Of a DNA stretch of 64,000 bases, positions 51,577 to 60,900 are shown in pieces. The position numbers and the translations under genes were made by a program. The notes below the pieces were generated by a model. It saw only the letters and a list, made by a program, of their open reading frames with translations. It did not search any database and was not told the origin of the DNA. Source of the stretch: DASRDS01 sp035570055 (lineage in GTDB: Bacteria; Gemmatimonadota; Gemmatimonadetes; Gemmatimonadales; Gemmatimonadaceae); contig DATMLM010000053.1 in assembly GCA_035570055.1 (NCBI GenBank), forward strand, positions 14,762 to 78,761, given 5' to 3'. Numbering within the stretch: position 1 is the first letter of the stretch; every line of letters begins with the position of its first letter.

Positions 51577-53190
51577 TTACGCTGTCGCGGCAAGGTCGAT
51601 GAGATCGAGCAGCTCGGCGAGCGACTCGGGGCGTGCGGCGGCGCCGGTCCGCTCAGCCTCCCGGATCTCGTCGCGCACGGCGCGCGCCCGGTCCAGTGCG
51701 GCGCGGCCGCGGTACAAGAGCGCGTCGATCGACACGATCTCCGAGGCGTCGTCTTCGACCGCGATCGGCTCGCGCTCGATCTCGCTGATCCCATTCTGCA
51801 GGAACGCGTGCAGCGCCCTCCCCGTCGGCGTGGAGGTGCGCTCGCGGCCCGGGCTCATGGGACTGGGCGCGGCGAAGCCCGCGTCCGGTCCCCGCAAGCC
51901 GAGCAGGCGTTCGAGCGACAGCTCGGTCTCGATCCCTTCCGGCACGATCGCGGTGTCGCTCAACCCCAACGCGATCTCCTGTTCGAGCGCGCGGGCGTCG
52001 ACTGCGCCCTCCGCGTCGTCGACGCCGGCGACGCGAGCCGCCAAGTTCCGCGCATCGGCGGACGGGTCGGCGAGCACGTCGGCGATCGCGCGAATCGAGC
52101 CGAGCTCGCCGGGGGCGAACGGCTGTGAGTCGTCGCCTTCGGCGACCTGCGCAATGATCGCCGCGACATCGCGCTCTCCGAAGCTCTCCGCCGCGCTCCG
52201 CATGGCGCGCAGCGCCGAGCGAAGGTCGGCCGGCGAGCCGCCCGCGAGCAGCGATCGGAGGTGTTCGGCCTGGCTGACGACCTCCAGCCGGAAACGCTCG
52301 GCCGGCGTCGTCGGAGGACTGGGCGCCGCGTCGATGACGCCGTCCGAGCCGTCGTCGGGGAAGAGCGCGTCGATCGGGACAATGCGGTCGGCGGCCTCGG
52401 AGGCTTTCGCGATCTGGGCGCGCGCCAACACGAAGCGCTGGTACTCGACCGAGGCGGCAGCATTCCTGATGTTGCCGGCCCGGAGCTCGCCAGCCGCGCG
52501 GCGAAGAAGCTGGGCGGCGGCGGTGAGCAGGACCAGGGACGCAGCCCCTGGCGAGCCTGCGTCGAGCTCCAGCGACCGACCGACGCGCTCGACGGCGTCG
52601 AGGACTTCAGGGAGCGGCGGGCGGTCGGCGACGGCGGCCACCCCGCGCAGCGTGCGCACGCGCGCCAGCGCGCCCGCGAGCGTCCCGCGGCCGGCGGGCC
52701 GAGCCGCAAATGCATCGAGCGCGAGCGCGATCTCGGTGGTCTCGCTCGCGAAGTACTGGTCGGCGCCAGCGCCGGCGGCGGTCGCCGTCGCGCCGACGGC
52801 ATCGGCGCCGGCCGGCAGGTACCGGGCAAGGTCCGCCACCCGTCGAGCCGATCGCGCGTCCTCGGTCGCGCTCCACCCGCGAACCTTGTGCACCAAGATC
52901 TTGAGATCGTCGACCGCCGCGACCAGCGCGGCCGAGAGCGGCGCGGCCCACCGAAGCTCGCCGGCACGGAGCGCGCGGCCAGCGCGTTCCAGGGCAGCTG
53001 CCAGGTCGGCGATCGCCGAGAGGCGATGCATGGTCGCGGCGCCGCGCAGCGTCCGGGCCGCCCGCACGAAATCGTCCGCCGCCGGCCCGCTGCCAGTCGC
53101 ACCCGCGGCGTGCAGAATGACATCGAGGCGCTCGATGCATTCGCTCGCTTCCAGGGTGAAAAAGTTCAGCGGATCGGAGGACGTGGTCAT
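51577..53190 (-). CDS. Protein with repeated degenerate Hpt-like domains
   Basis: The protein has 537 residues. The first 110 fit a histidine-phosphotransfer domain (F-x-x-EASE-x-IE-x-L, then a helix with RAARTLRGAATMHRL), but the phospho-accepting H is R46 in RTLRG. A second copy has VRTLRGVAA with R179 in the same place. A third, weaker one near 310-375 has AMRSAAESF. The arrangement recalls the N terminus of ChpA/FimL-type proteins, and no kinase or CheW domain is present. It may be a scaffold that binds response regulators without phosphotransfer. Confidence 0.6.
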   Translation of the reverse strand: MTTSSDPLNFFTLEASECIERLDVILHAAGATGSGPAADDFVRAARTLRGAATMHRLSAIADLAAALERAGRALRAGELRWAAPLSAALVAAVDDLKILVHKVRGWSATEDARSARRVADLARYLPAGADAVGATATAAGAGADQYFASETTEIALALDAFAARPAGRGTLAGALARVRTLRGVAAVADRPPLPEVLDAVERVGRSLELDAGSPGAASLVLLTAAAQLLRRAAGELRAGNIRNAAASVEYQRFVLARAQIAKASEAADRIVPIDALFPDDGSDGVIDAAPSPPTTPAERFRLEVVSQAEHLRSLLAGGSPADLRSALRAMRSAAESFGERDVAAIIAQVAEGDDSQPFAPGELGSIRAIADVLADPSADARNLAARVAGVDDAEGAVDARALEQEIALGLSDTAIVPEGIETELSLERLLGLRGPDAGFAAPSPMSPGRERTSTPTGRALHAFLQNGISEIEREPIAVEDDASEIVSIDALLYRGRAALDRARAVRDEIREAERTGAAARPESLAELLDLIDLAATA

Positions 53191-53212
53191 TCGAATAGGA
53201 GGTTAACCGGCT

Positions 53213-53956
53213 CTATATGGACGCGCGAGCCATATTCATCGCCACCCGCATTTCCCGGACGGCCTCGGCCAGACCGACAAACAGGGCACGGCTCACGATC
53301 GAATGGCCGATGTTCAGCTCCTCTATTTCCGGGATGGCCGCGACCGGACCGACGTTTCCGACCGTGAGGCCATGGCCGGCATGGACCGCGAGTCCCAGCG
53401 CCGCCGCTCGCTCGGAGGCGGCCGCCAGCGCCTGCACCTCACGATCCGAGCCACTGATGGCGTACTGGCCTGTGTGCAGCTCGATCGCGTCAGCCCCGAC
53501 GTCCCGGGACAGCGACACGGTTTCCAGCGTCGGGTCTATGAACAGGCTGGTCCGAATGCCGGCCGAGCGGAGGCGGGCGATCGCGCGGGCGATGCGATCC
53601 GCGGCGCCGGCGACATTGAGGCCGCCCTCGGTCGTGACCTCTAAGCGTCGCTCCGGAACGAGCGTCACTTGATACGGCTTGAGCCGCTCGGCGATGCCGA
53701 TCATCTCGTCGGTACAGGCCATTTCGAGATTGAACTTTGTTCGAACTGAGCGCATGAGACGATTGACGTCGTCATCCTGGATATGACGACGATCTTCGCG
53801 CAGGTGCGCGGTGATGCCATCGGCGCCCGCGTCCTCGCAGACCGCGGCGGCGGCGACGGGGTCCGGTTCGGATCCGCGCCGCGCTTGCCGCAGTGTGGCG
53901 ACGTGGTCGATGTTGACGTAGAGCCGCTGGTACGGATGGGCTCGGGTTGCTGGCAT
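53213..53956 (-). CDS. pdxJ: Pyridoxine 5'-phosphate synthase
   Basis: This 247-residue TIM-barrel enzyme makes pyridoxine-5'-phosphate from deoxyxylulose-5-phosphate and 1-amino-3-phosphooxyacetone. Motifs: LYVNIDHVATLRQARRG (family start), GADGITAHLREDRRHI, FNLEMA, VTLVPE, and HAGHGLTVGNV. It links with the PLP-dependent hemL at the beginning of the window only through cofactor need. It is 22 bases after the Hpt-like gene and divergent from a lipoprotein. Confidence 0.96.
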   Translation of the reverse strand: MPATRAHPYQRLYVNIDHVATLRQARRGSEPDPVAAAAVCEDAGADGITAHLREDRRHIQDDDVNRLMRSVRTKFNLEMACTDEMIGIAERLKPYQVTLVPERRLEVTTEGGLNVAGAADRIARAIARLRSAGIRTSLFIDPTLETVSLSRDVGADAIELHTGQYAISGSDREVQALAAASERAAALGLAVHAGHGLTVGNVGPVAAIPEIEELNIGHSIVSRALFVGLAEAVREMRVAMNMARASI

Positions 53957-53982
53957 TCGATAGGCTCGCTAGCTTCGCTCTC

Positions 53983-54495
53983 GTGAAATCATACGCCGGG
54001 ATAGGACTAGCGGCATTGGCGCTGATGGCGGCCTGCTCGTCGAACAAGCCGACGACTCAGCCTCAGCCCAATAATGCGCCAACGGGCCCCACCGTTTCGA
54101 ACAACAACCCGCCTCCCGCCGACGCGGGAATGACCGGCGCGCCGACTGCCCGGGACGCGGCACAGGCTTTCCTCGATGCGGGCAAAGCTCAGGACCTTCA
54201 GGCGCTGTCGGCGGTGTGGGGCAGCAACCAGGGTCCGCTGCGGAACACGGAGGATCGTGCGAAGCTCGAAAAGCGCGAGCTCATTATGATGTGCTTCTTC
54301 CAGTTCAATACCGATAGCATCGGGAGCCCCAAAGCAGCCGCCGGCAGCCGCGTGGTTTTTCCCGTGACGCTCACGAGAGGCAGCATCGCGCGGACTACGA
54401 CCATTACGACAATGCCCGGCCCCGGCTCACGGTGGTACGTCGAGACGATCGACTTGCCGAAGATTGAAGCGTTCTGTCAGAAACCGCCGAACTAA
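53983..54495 (+). CDS. Putative lipoprotein of unknown function
   Basis: GTG 53983 gives 170 residues with lipoprotein signal VKSYAGIGLAALALMAAC (lipobox MAAC). A T/P/N-rich linker to about residue 55 is followed by a small domain beginning ARDAAQAFLDAGKAQDLQALSAVWG and ending in WYVETIDLP-x-IEAFC. This resembles the NTF2-like or DUF4878-type lipoprotein layout, but I cannot assign it firmly. It is divergent from pdxJ with 26 bases between starts. Confidence 0.6.
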   Translation: MKSYAGIGLAALALMAACSSNKPTTQPQPNNAPTGPTVSNNNPPPADAGMTGAPTARDAAQAFLDAGKAQDLQALSAVWGSNQGPLRNTEDRAKLEKRELIMMCFFQFNTDSIGSPKAAAGSRVVFPVTLTRGSIARTTTITTMPGPGSRWYVETIDLPKIEAFCQKPPN

Positions 54496-54536
54496 AACCA
54501 AGCGCGGCGAGGGGAACTTGCAGAGGTGGCAACGAG

Positions 54537-54929
54537 TTAGTTTTCTGTCAGCTCGATTAGCACGCCCCCGGTAGCGCTCGGATGGAGAAACGCAATCCGT
54601 TTCCCCTCGGCGCCCACCCGGGGCGTTTGATCGATCAGCCGGATTCCGGCGGCCCGGCAGCGCGCGAGCGCATCGTCGAGGTCGTCGACGGCGAAGCAAA
54701 TGTGATGGATTCCTGGCCCCCGCGAGTCCAGAAACTTGGCGACCGGAGTGCCCGGTTCCCGCGGTTCGAGAAGCTCGACGAGCGACTCGCCGGCCGCGAG
54801 CCCGATGATCGACGCACCGTCGGCGTCATCGAGCGGAACGACGGGGAGTCCGAGAACGTCGCGGTAGAACGGCACGGAGTCGGCGAGCGCACGAACAGCG
54901 ATCCCGATATGTGAGATTCGGGGAGCCAT
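54537..54929 (-). CDS. mce: Methylmalonyl-CoA epimerase
   Basis: This 130-residue VOC-fold enzyme interconverts (R)- and (S)-methylmalonyl-CoA in propionate metabolism. Metal ligands fit H7 (SHIGIAV), E52, H75 or H76 (GIHHICFAV) and E126 (IELTEN). The closing FLHPSATGGVLIEL is characteristic. It is divergent from trxA with 26 bases between starts. The methylmalonyl-CoA mutase genes are not in this window. Confidence 0.88.
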   Translation of the reverse strand: MAPRISHIGIAVRALADSVPFYRDVLGLPVVPLDDADGASIIGLAAGESLVELLEPREPGTPVAKFLDSRGPGIHHICFAVDDLDDALARCRAAGIRLIDQTPRVGAEGKRIAFLHPSATGGVLIELTEN

Positions 54930-54955
54930 GCGGTCATAATCTACGAGGGTGAGAC

Positions 54956-55321
54956 ATGTCGAACGCTATAGCGGTGACGGATACCAATTTTGAGAGTGAA
55001 GTAGAGAAGCACGAAGGGTTGGCGGTCGTCGACTTCTGGGCCACGTGGTGCGGCCCGTGTCGGATGGTCGCGCCGATCCTCGATCAGCTGGCGGTGGAGT
55101 ACGCGGGTCGGGCGAAGGTCACGAAGCTCGACGTCGACGCCAATCAGCAGACGGCCATTCGGTTCAACGTCCGGTCCATTCCAACGATTCTCTTCTTCAA
55201 AGACGGGAAGCTCGTTGATCAGATCATCGGCGCGCTGCCGAAGCCTGCTTTGGAGGCGAAGTTCAAGCAGCACGCCACGAACGGCGTCAAACCGGCCGCC
55301 GGGGCTTCGCCCGCGGCGTAA
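54956..55321 (+). CDS. trxA: Thioredoxin
   Basis: This 121-residue protein has the active site W31-C32-G33-P34-C35 in DFWATWCGPCRMVAP, the cis-proline SIPT segment and the final LPK-type helix. A short A/P-rich tail (about 12 residues) extends the C terminus. GAGGGTGAGAC precedes the ATG. No signal peptide is present, so it is cytoplasmic. Confidence 0.95.
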   Translation: MSNAIAVTDTNFESEVEKHEGLAVVDFWATWCGPCRMVAPILDQLAVEYAGRAKVTKLDVDANQQTAIRFNVRSIPTILFFKDGKLVDQIIGALPKPALEAKFKQHATNGVKPAAGASPAA

Positions 55322-55392
55322 GCCGGTAGCTACCGCGGGTTGCGGGGGCCGGGCCTTGGCCGTCTATTTTCGGCCGACACCCCCCGCCCCGC

Positions 55393-56388
55393 ATGCCTCT
55401 TCGAGCCGCCAGCCTGCGTTTCCCGTGCGAACGCGTGCTGCTCGCGCGGACGAAACTGGCGTATGTGCACGTGCGGAACCTCCTCACGGATGCCAAGCGA
55501 GACCGCGCCGGCAGGGTCTACGGCTACGTCGCCATCTGGCTGCCCGAAGAGTTTCTGGTCCTGTATATCCGGGCGGGTGAGGTGGTGAACGCGATGGCCC
55601 TCGACGATGAGGGCTATCGCGCACTCTCGATCGCCGACGCGGTCGATCTCGTACCGGCCGAGCCGGAGTTCGGCGAGATCTGTTTTCACGAGGCGAGCGA
55701 CCGCCAGCTCGCCTGCATGCACTTCTCGCAGATGGAAGAGCCGACGGCGTGGCCGGCCGAGCTCGACCCGACCGACCCGGAAGCGCTCTTCGCGCACCTC
55801 GGCGCCACGACATTTGACGGAATGCTGGAGATCGTCGACGACGGCGCGATCCACTACGTCACGCTGCGCGACGGGCTCGTCGAGCACTGCTTTCTCGGGT
55901 GCGGGACCGCGAAGACCGATGAGCCCGAAGTCCTGCGCGCCCGTCGTCCGTTCAGCGAGAGCGCCGATCGAAAGAAGCTGGGCGTGTTTCGCTGGCCGGT
56001 CCCGCCGCCACTGCCGGTACAGGCCAACCCGAGCCTGATCCGAGCGTACCGGGAGCTGACGCACGCTCTCGTGGGCCGGCTGGTCGAAGGTGGCAACCCC
56101 GGTGCGCCCAAGGTCGCGGAATACGCCCGCGAAGCCCTGGTGCCGGATCATCCCTGTCTCGCCTGTTTTTCGGCGCTCTCACCGGCGCCCGACCTCCACG
56201 ATCCCGTGGTCGACGCCGAAGCGCTCACAGCCGCGGTCGCGCAATGGGTGCAAGAGATTATCCTGGCGGCGGTGGATCTGGACACCACGCGTCCCGAAGA
56301 GATCTTGCGTAGCGTGACACACGAGCGGCGCCGCGCGTTCCAATCGGCTGGATTCTTTCAAAGGCTGCCCTGGCCGATCACGTGGTAG
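55393..56388 (+). CDS. Conserved hypothetical protein with PATAN-like N terminus
   Basis: The protein has 331 residues. The first 180 contain a pattern G-x-V-x-GYVAIW-x-x-EFLVLYIRAGEVVNA, reminiscent of DUF4388/PATAN effector domains in signalling proteins, then two further alpha/beta segments. The C-terminal 140 residues are helical with conserved cysteines (HPCLACFSALSP) and end in SAGFFQRLPWPITW. I do not recognise a family with confidence. It overlaps rsmI by seven bases. Confidence 0.6.
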   Translation: MPLRAASLRFPCERVLLARTKLAYVHVRNLLTDAKRDRAGRVYGYVAIWLPEEFLVLYIRAGEVVNAMALDDEGYRALSIADAVDLVPAEPEFGEICFHEASDRQLACMHFSQMEEPTAWPAELDPTDPEALFAHLGATTFDGMLEIVDDGAIHYVTLRDGLVEHCFLGCGTAKTDEPEVLRARRPFSESADRKKLGVFRWPVPPPLPVQANPSLIRAYRELTHALVGRLVEGGNPGAPKVAEYAREALVPDHPCLACFSALSPAPDLHDPVVDAEALTAAVAQWVQEIILAAVDLDTTRPEEILRSVTHERRRAFQSAGFFQRLPWPITW

Positions 56389-57203
56389 AGGGTCGGCTCT
56401 ACGTCGTCAGCACCCCGATCGGCAACCTCGCCGACCTGACGTTTCGCGCGGTCGACATTCTCAAGACCGTCGACCGGATCCTCTGCGAGGACACACGCCA
56501 CACGCGGATCTTACTGGATCATTACGCGATCCGGACACCGACGAGCGCGTATCACGAGCACAACGAGGCCAAGGCCGCCCCTCGTATCGTCGCCGAGCTC
56601 GCCAAAGGCGCGGCGCTGGCGCTCGTCACAGACGCGGGTACGCCAATTCTCTCGGATCCCGGCGCCCGTCTCGTCCGCGCGGCGATCGAGGCTGGCGTGC
56701 GCGTCGAGCCGGTGCCTGGCGCGTCGGCCCTGCTGGCGGCGATCGTCGCCGCCGGGCTCGATGCGGACCGGTTCACGTTCTTCGGGTTCCTGCCCCGGAA
56801 GGGCGCCGAGCGGCGGAGTCTCCTCGGCCGGATTGCAACGGCTGAGCATCTCACGATCTTGTATGAAGCGCCCGGGCGGGTGGCCGCGACGCTGGGCGAG
56901 ATCGGCGGGACCCGCCCGGCGGTTGTGGCGCGGGAACTGACGAAGCAGTTCGAGGAGCTCCGGCGCGGAACGGTGGCGGAGTTGGCGGCGTACTACGCAG
57001 AGCACCCTCCGCGAGGGGAGGTGGTTGTGTTGATCGCCGGCGGTACGGCGTCTCCACCAGAAGAAGCCGTGGTCCGGAAGCGCGCCGGGATGCTTCGCCA
57101 GCATGGCGCCTCGGCTCGCGAGATCATGCAGGCGCTGACGGCCGAGTTTGGGCTGGCGCGCAATGTGGCATATCGGTTGGCGCACGAAGAAGAGGACGAA
57201 TGA
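56382..57203 (+). CDS. rsmI: 16S rRNA (cytidine-1402 2'-O)-methyltransferase
   Basis: The protein has 273 residues starting at GTG 56382. It 2'-O-methylates C1402 in the decoding centre, together with RsmH. Motifs of the tetrapyrrole-methylase fold: LYVVSTPIGNLADLTFRA, CEDTRHT, LVTDAGTPILSDPG and a PVPGASALLAAIVAAGL loop. The C-terminal LARELTKQFEE-like block and RNVAYRLAHEEE are typical. It overlaps the DUF4159 gene by four bases. Confidence 0.94.
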   Translation: MVEGRLYVVSTPIGNLADLTFRAVDILKTVDRILCEDTRHTRILLDHYAIRTPTSAYHEHNEAKAAPRIVAELAKGAALALVTDAGTPILSDPGARLVRAAIEAGVRVEPVPGASALLAAIVAAGLDADRFTFFGFLPRKGAERRSLLGRIATAEHLTILYEAPGRVAATLGEIGGTRPAVVARELTKQFEELRRGTVAELAAYYAEHPPRGEVVVLIAGGTASPPEEAVVRKRAGMLRQHGASAREIMQALTAEFGLARNVAYRLAHEEEDE

Positions 57204-57260
57204 GGGCAGCCACAATGAGGGCACCCACGACGTTGCCATTGAGGGCAGCCGCGACGTTCC
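57200..57260 (+). repeat. Imperfect tandem repeat containing three in-frame start codons
   Basis: Three copies of TGAGGGCA(C/G)CC(A/G)C follow one another from 57201, 57216 and 57240; the last two share the downstream GACGTT. Each copy overlaps an in-frame start codon: ATG 57200, ATG 57215 and TTG 57239, so the DUF4159 start is ambiguous and may be length-variable between strains. Confidence 0.6.
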
Positions 57261-57931
57261 TGTTGGCAGTTGCGACGCTCGGCTGGGCCAGTCGCGACAC
57301 GGCGTCGAAGGCGCGAAGCGCCGAGACGCGTCTGACTGTCGCGCGGTTGCAGTACGATGGCGGCGGAGACTGGTACGCGAACCCGTCGAGCCTCCCGAAT
57401 CTGCTCGCGGCGATCGCCGAGCGGACATCGCTCAAGGTCGAGCGGACCGAAGCCCGCGTGACGCTCATGGATGATCGCCTGTGGGACTATCCGTTTTTGC
57501 ACGCGACTGGGCACGGCAACATCCATTTCAGCGATCAAGAGATCGTGCGACTACGCGAGTATCTCGCTCGAGGCGGATTCTTGCACGTCGACGATAATTA
57601 CGGCCTCGACGAGGCATTCCGGCGGGAGATTGCGCGGGTGTTTCCGGACAGGCCTCTGGTCGACGTTCCTCTCTCGCACCCCATTTATCACATTGTGTAC
57701 GATTTCCCGAAAGGCGTGCCAAAGATTCACGAGCACGATGGGAAACCGGCCAGAGGATTCGGCATTTTTATTGGCGATCGGCTCGCGGTGTACTACACGT
57801 TCTCCAGTGACCTCGGGAATGGGTGGGAGGACGTTGGAACGTATGATGATCCCCCGGCGCTGCACGAGGCGGCGCTCCGTATGGGCGTGAACCTGTTCGT
57901 GTACGCGGTGACGAGCCGGCCGGTCTCATGA
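57200..57931 (+). CDS. DUF4159 domain protein
   Basis: The protein has 243 residues from ATG 57200; ATG 57215 or TTG 57239 would also leave the signal-like hydrophobic stretch LRAAATFLLAVATLGWA. The mature part has the DUF4159 signature: RLQYDGGGDWYANPSSL, FLHATGHGNIHFS and LREYLARGGFLHVDDN. The fold is related to glutamine-amidotransferase-like proteins. These genes usually sit in clusters with MoxR ATPases, DUF58 and von Willebrand proteins; here DUF4175, TPR and AsnB-like genes follow. Confidence 0.85.
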   Translation: MRAATMRAPTTLPLRAAATFLLAVATLGWASRDTASKARSAETRLTVARLQYDGGGDWYANPSSLPNLLAAIAERTSLKVERTEARVTLMDDRLWDYPFLHATGHGNIHFSDQEIVRLREYLARGGFLHVDDNYGLDEAFRREIARVFPDRPLVDVPLSHPIYHIVYDFPKGVPKIHEHDGKPARGFGIFIGDRLAVYYTFSSDLGNGWEDVGTYDDPPALHEAALRMGVNLFVYAVTSRPVS

Positions 57932-60900
57932 CCGTCCACGAGCTGGTCGAACGCGAGCGCGCCCGGCTCACGCGATCGACGACCGCGAGAGGTGGCGCGA
58001 TCGCCACCGCCGGCGTCGCGCTCGTCCTCGCGGCCGCCATCGCGCTCCTCGGTGATGCGCGCTGGCTCGACCTGCCACCGCTCATTCCGTTCATCGTCTG
58101 GGCACTGGCGATCGGCGCGGCAGCGGCTGGCATTGCGCTCACGGTTGCCTGGCTTCGCCACAACACGACCCGCGTCGCGGTGGCCCGCACGATCGAGCAC
58201 GAGCGCAAGCTTCGCTCAGGCGCTCTGCAGGGCGCGCTCGAAGTCGAGAACACCGGCGCCCTCGGTCGTCGTGGCGCCGCCGACCTCGTCGCCCGGCTCA
58301 AGGGCGCCGCCCTCGCACCGGTGACGCAGAAGAGCGCAGGTCGGCGTGCGCTTGCCGGCGCATTCACCGCCGTCTTCGGTGTCGCCGCCTGCGTCGCGCT
58401 CGCCCAATGGTCGCCGGACGGCTGGAGCGCGGTGCTGCATCCCATCCGCGCCTGGCGCGGCACGCTGCTGCCCCGGCTTGTCATTGACGCGCCCGCGGAC
58501 GTGCTGCGTGGTGAGCGCACCACCGTGCGAGTGACCGCGCCAGGACGGCATCGGGTCGCCGTGTACTCCCGTACGCGTGGTGCGGAATGGTCCGCGCGCT
58601 GGTACCCGGTCAATGACGACGGCGCAGCGCGCCTCGCCGTCGGACCGATGGACGCGGATGTCGCGCTCGTCGCCAACGATGGGCGGGCCGCGAGCGACAC
58701 GGTATTCGTGCGCGTGAGCGACAAGCCATTCTTGGGCGGCATTGCGCTCCGCGCCATCTATCCCGCGTACCTCAAACGCGCGGACGAAGCGCTGCCGGCC
58801 GGCGAAGTCGCCCGCGTGCCCGTCGGCACTCGCATCGCGATCAACGGTCGCGCATCCACGGAGCTGTCCGCCGTTGCGCTCGTTCGCGGTGCCGATACGA
58901 GCCATTTCGGCGTCAGCGGGCATCGGTTCGAGGGTTCGCTCCGCGCGAACCTCGGCGGGAGCGGGCGATACGACTGGCGCGCCACGGGCGCGGACGGCGC
59001 GATCGCCGACCTGCCAGCGGCACTCGAGCTCGAGGTCGTGCCGGACTCGGCGCCGAAGATCGAGATCGTCTCGCCGGCTCGCGATACGATCGTCACACCC
59101 GGCGATCGCGTCGAGGTGTCGCTGTCGGCCACCGATGATCATGGCCTGGCGAGTATCGCGGTGCGCAGTTGGCGCGCGTCGACGAACGGGACCGCGTGGA
59201 GCAACTCTCCGGTAGTGAACGAGACGATCACGTTGCCGACGCCGGCCCAGTGGACCGGGACGTCCGTGCTCGATCTGAGCCAGCGCGGACTGGGGCAGGG
59301 TGACGCGCTGCACGTCGTGGCGGTCGCGACGGATGACTCGCCGTGGCATCAGACCGGAATGAGTCGTGAGCTCATCCTCCGGGTGCCCAGCGTGGCCGAG
59401 GAACGGACACTCGCGCGGTCGACCGCGGACTCGGCGGCCGCGGCGGCGGCATCGATCGCGCAGGCGCAGCGCTCGCTGGAGCAGCGCACGGACGATGCAT
59501 CGCGCGCGCGGGGACAGCGCAACGGATCACCGCAAGCCTCGCCGCGACAGAATCAACCCGGTGGCGGAACATCCAACGGCGCATCGGGACAGCAGTCGAT
59601 GTCGTACGCCTCGGCCGAGCAGGCGAAAGCGCTGGCGCAGGAGCAACGGCAGCTCGCCGATCGCGTCAAGTCGCTCGAGCAGCAGGCCAAGCAACTCGAG
59701 CAGCAATTGAAGCAGGCCGGGTCGCTCGACTCGGGGCTCGCGAATGAGCTGCATCAAGCGCAACAGCTGCTCCGCGACGCGCTGACGCCCGAGCTCAAAG
59801 CGCAGCTCGACAAGCTCGATCACTCGGCGCAGTCGCTGCAGAGTGGTGACGAGCGACAGAACCTTGGCGATCTGGCACGAGAGCAGCAGAAGCTGCGTGA
59901 CCAGCTCGAGCGCACGGTCGATGTGCTCAAACGTGCCGCGCTCGAAGGATCTATGCAAACGTTGCACGATGAGGCCAAGGATCTGGCGCATCGTGACAGC
60001 GCCTTGAGCCAGAAGTCGCAGCCGTCGCAGTCACGCCCGCAACAGGGCGCGAACGCGCAGGAGGCAAAAGATCTGGCCGATCGATCACGCGATCTCTCGC
60101 ACGCGATCGACAGCCTCTCAAAGCGACTCTCGCGTGAGAAGGCCGAGACAGGTGCCAAGGGCGTGAGCGAGGCACAGCCGCACGTCGATGCGTCGACGCA
60201 AGACATGGATCGCGCCGCTGGCATGCAGCCGCAACCTGGCTCACAGCAACAGCAAGCGAACGCACAGCAACAGCCCGGCCAGCAACCCGGCGCCCAGCAG
60301 CAACCTGGTACCCAGCAGCAACCTGGTACCCAGCAGCAGCCTGGCACCCAGCAGCAGCCTGGTACCCAGCAGCAGCCTGGTAGCCAGCAGCAGCCCAGCC
60401 AGATGGCTCAGCGTTCGGGGCAGCCGCAAACTGGTCAGCAAGCCGGCCAACAGGGTGGTCAGCAAGCCGCGCAACAAGCTGCCCAGGAGATGGGCCAAGC
60501 GGCGCAGCAGTTGGCTGACGCGCGCAACGCGCAGATCGGCGAGTGGAAATCGGCGACGACGTCGGAGCTCGATCGCTCGATCCAAGAGACGTTGCAGATG
60601 GCGCGGCAGGAGCAGGACCTCGCCCAGCAAGCGCAGCAGAACAGCAGTGACGCCGCGAGTCTCAAGAGCGAGCAAAGCGCGATACAGCAGGGCGTCGACC
60701 AAGCGAATGCCCGACTGCAAAAGGCCGGTCGCCAGTCGGCGCTGATTTCCGGCAATGCGCAGCGTGCCGTGAGCGAGGCGCGTGCCAAGGTCCAACAAGC
60801 GACCAGTGAGCTCCAAGCCAACTCGAGTGGATCGCAGACCGGCGGTCAGACCGGGTCCGGCCAACAGACCGCGGGCGCGATGCGGGATGCCGCGGACGCG

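Noticed and set aside
51539..53206. A 555-codon S/A/R-rich open frame on the plus strand
   Set aside because: It is antisense to the Hpt-like gene, with serine-alanine-arginine low complexity typical of GC-rich shadow frames.
60283..60390. CRISPR array
   Set aside because: The 18-base units are contiguous, without spacers, and in frame within a gene.
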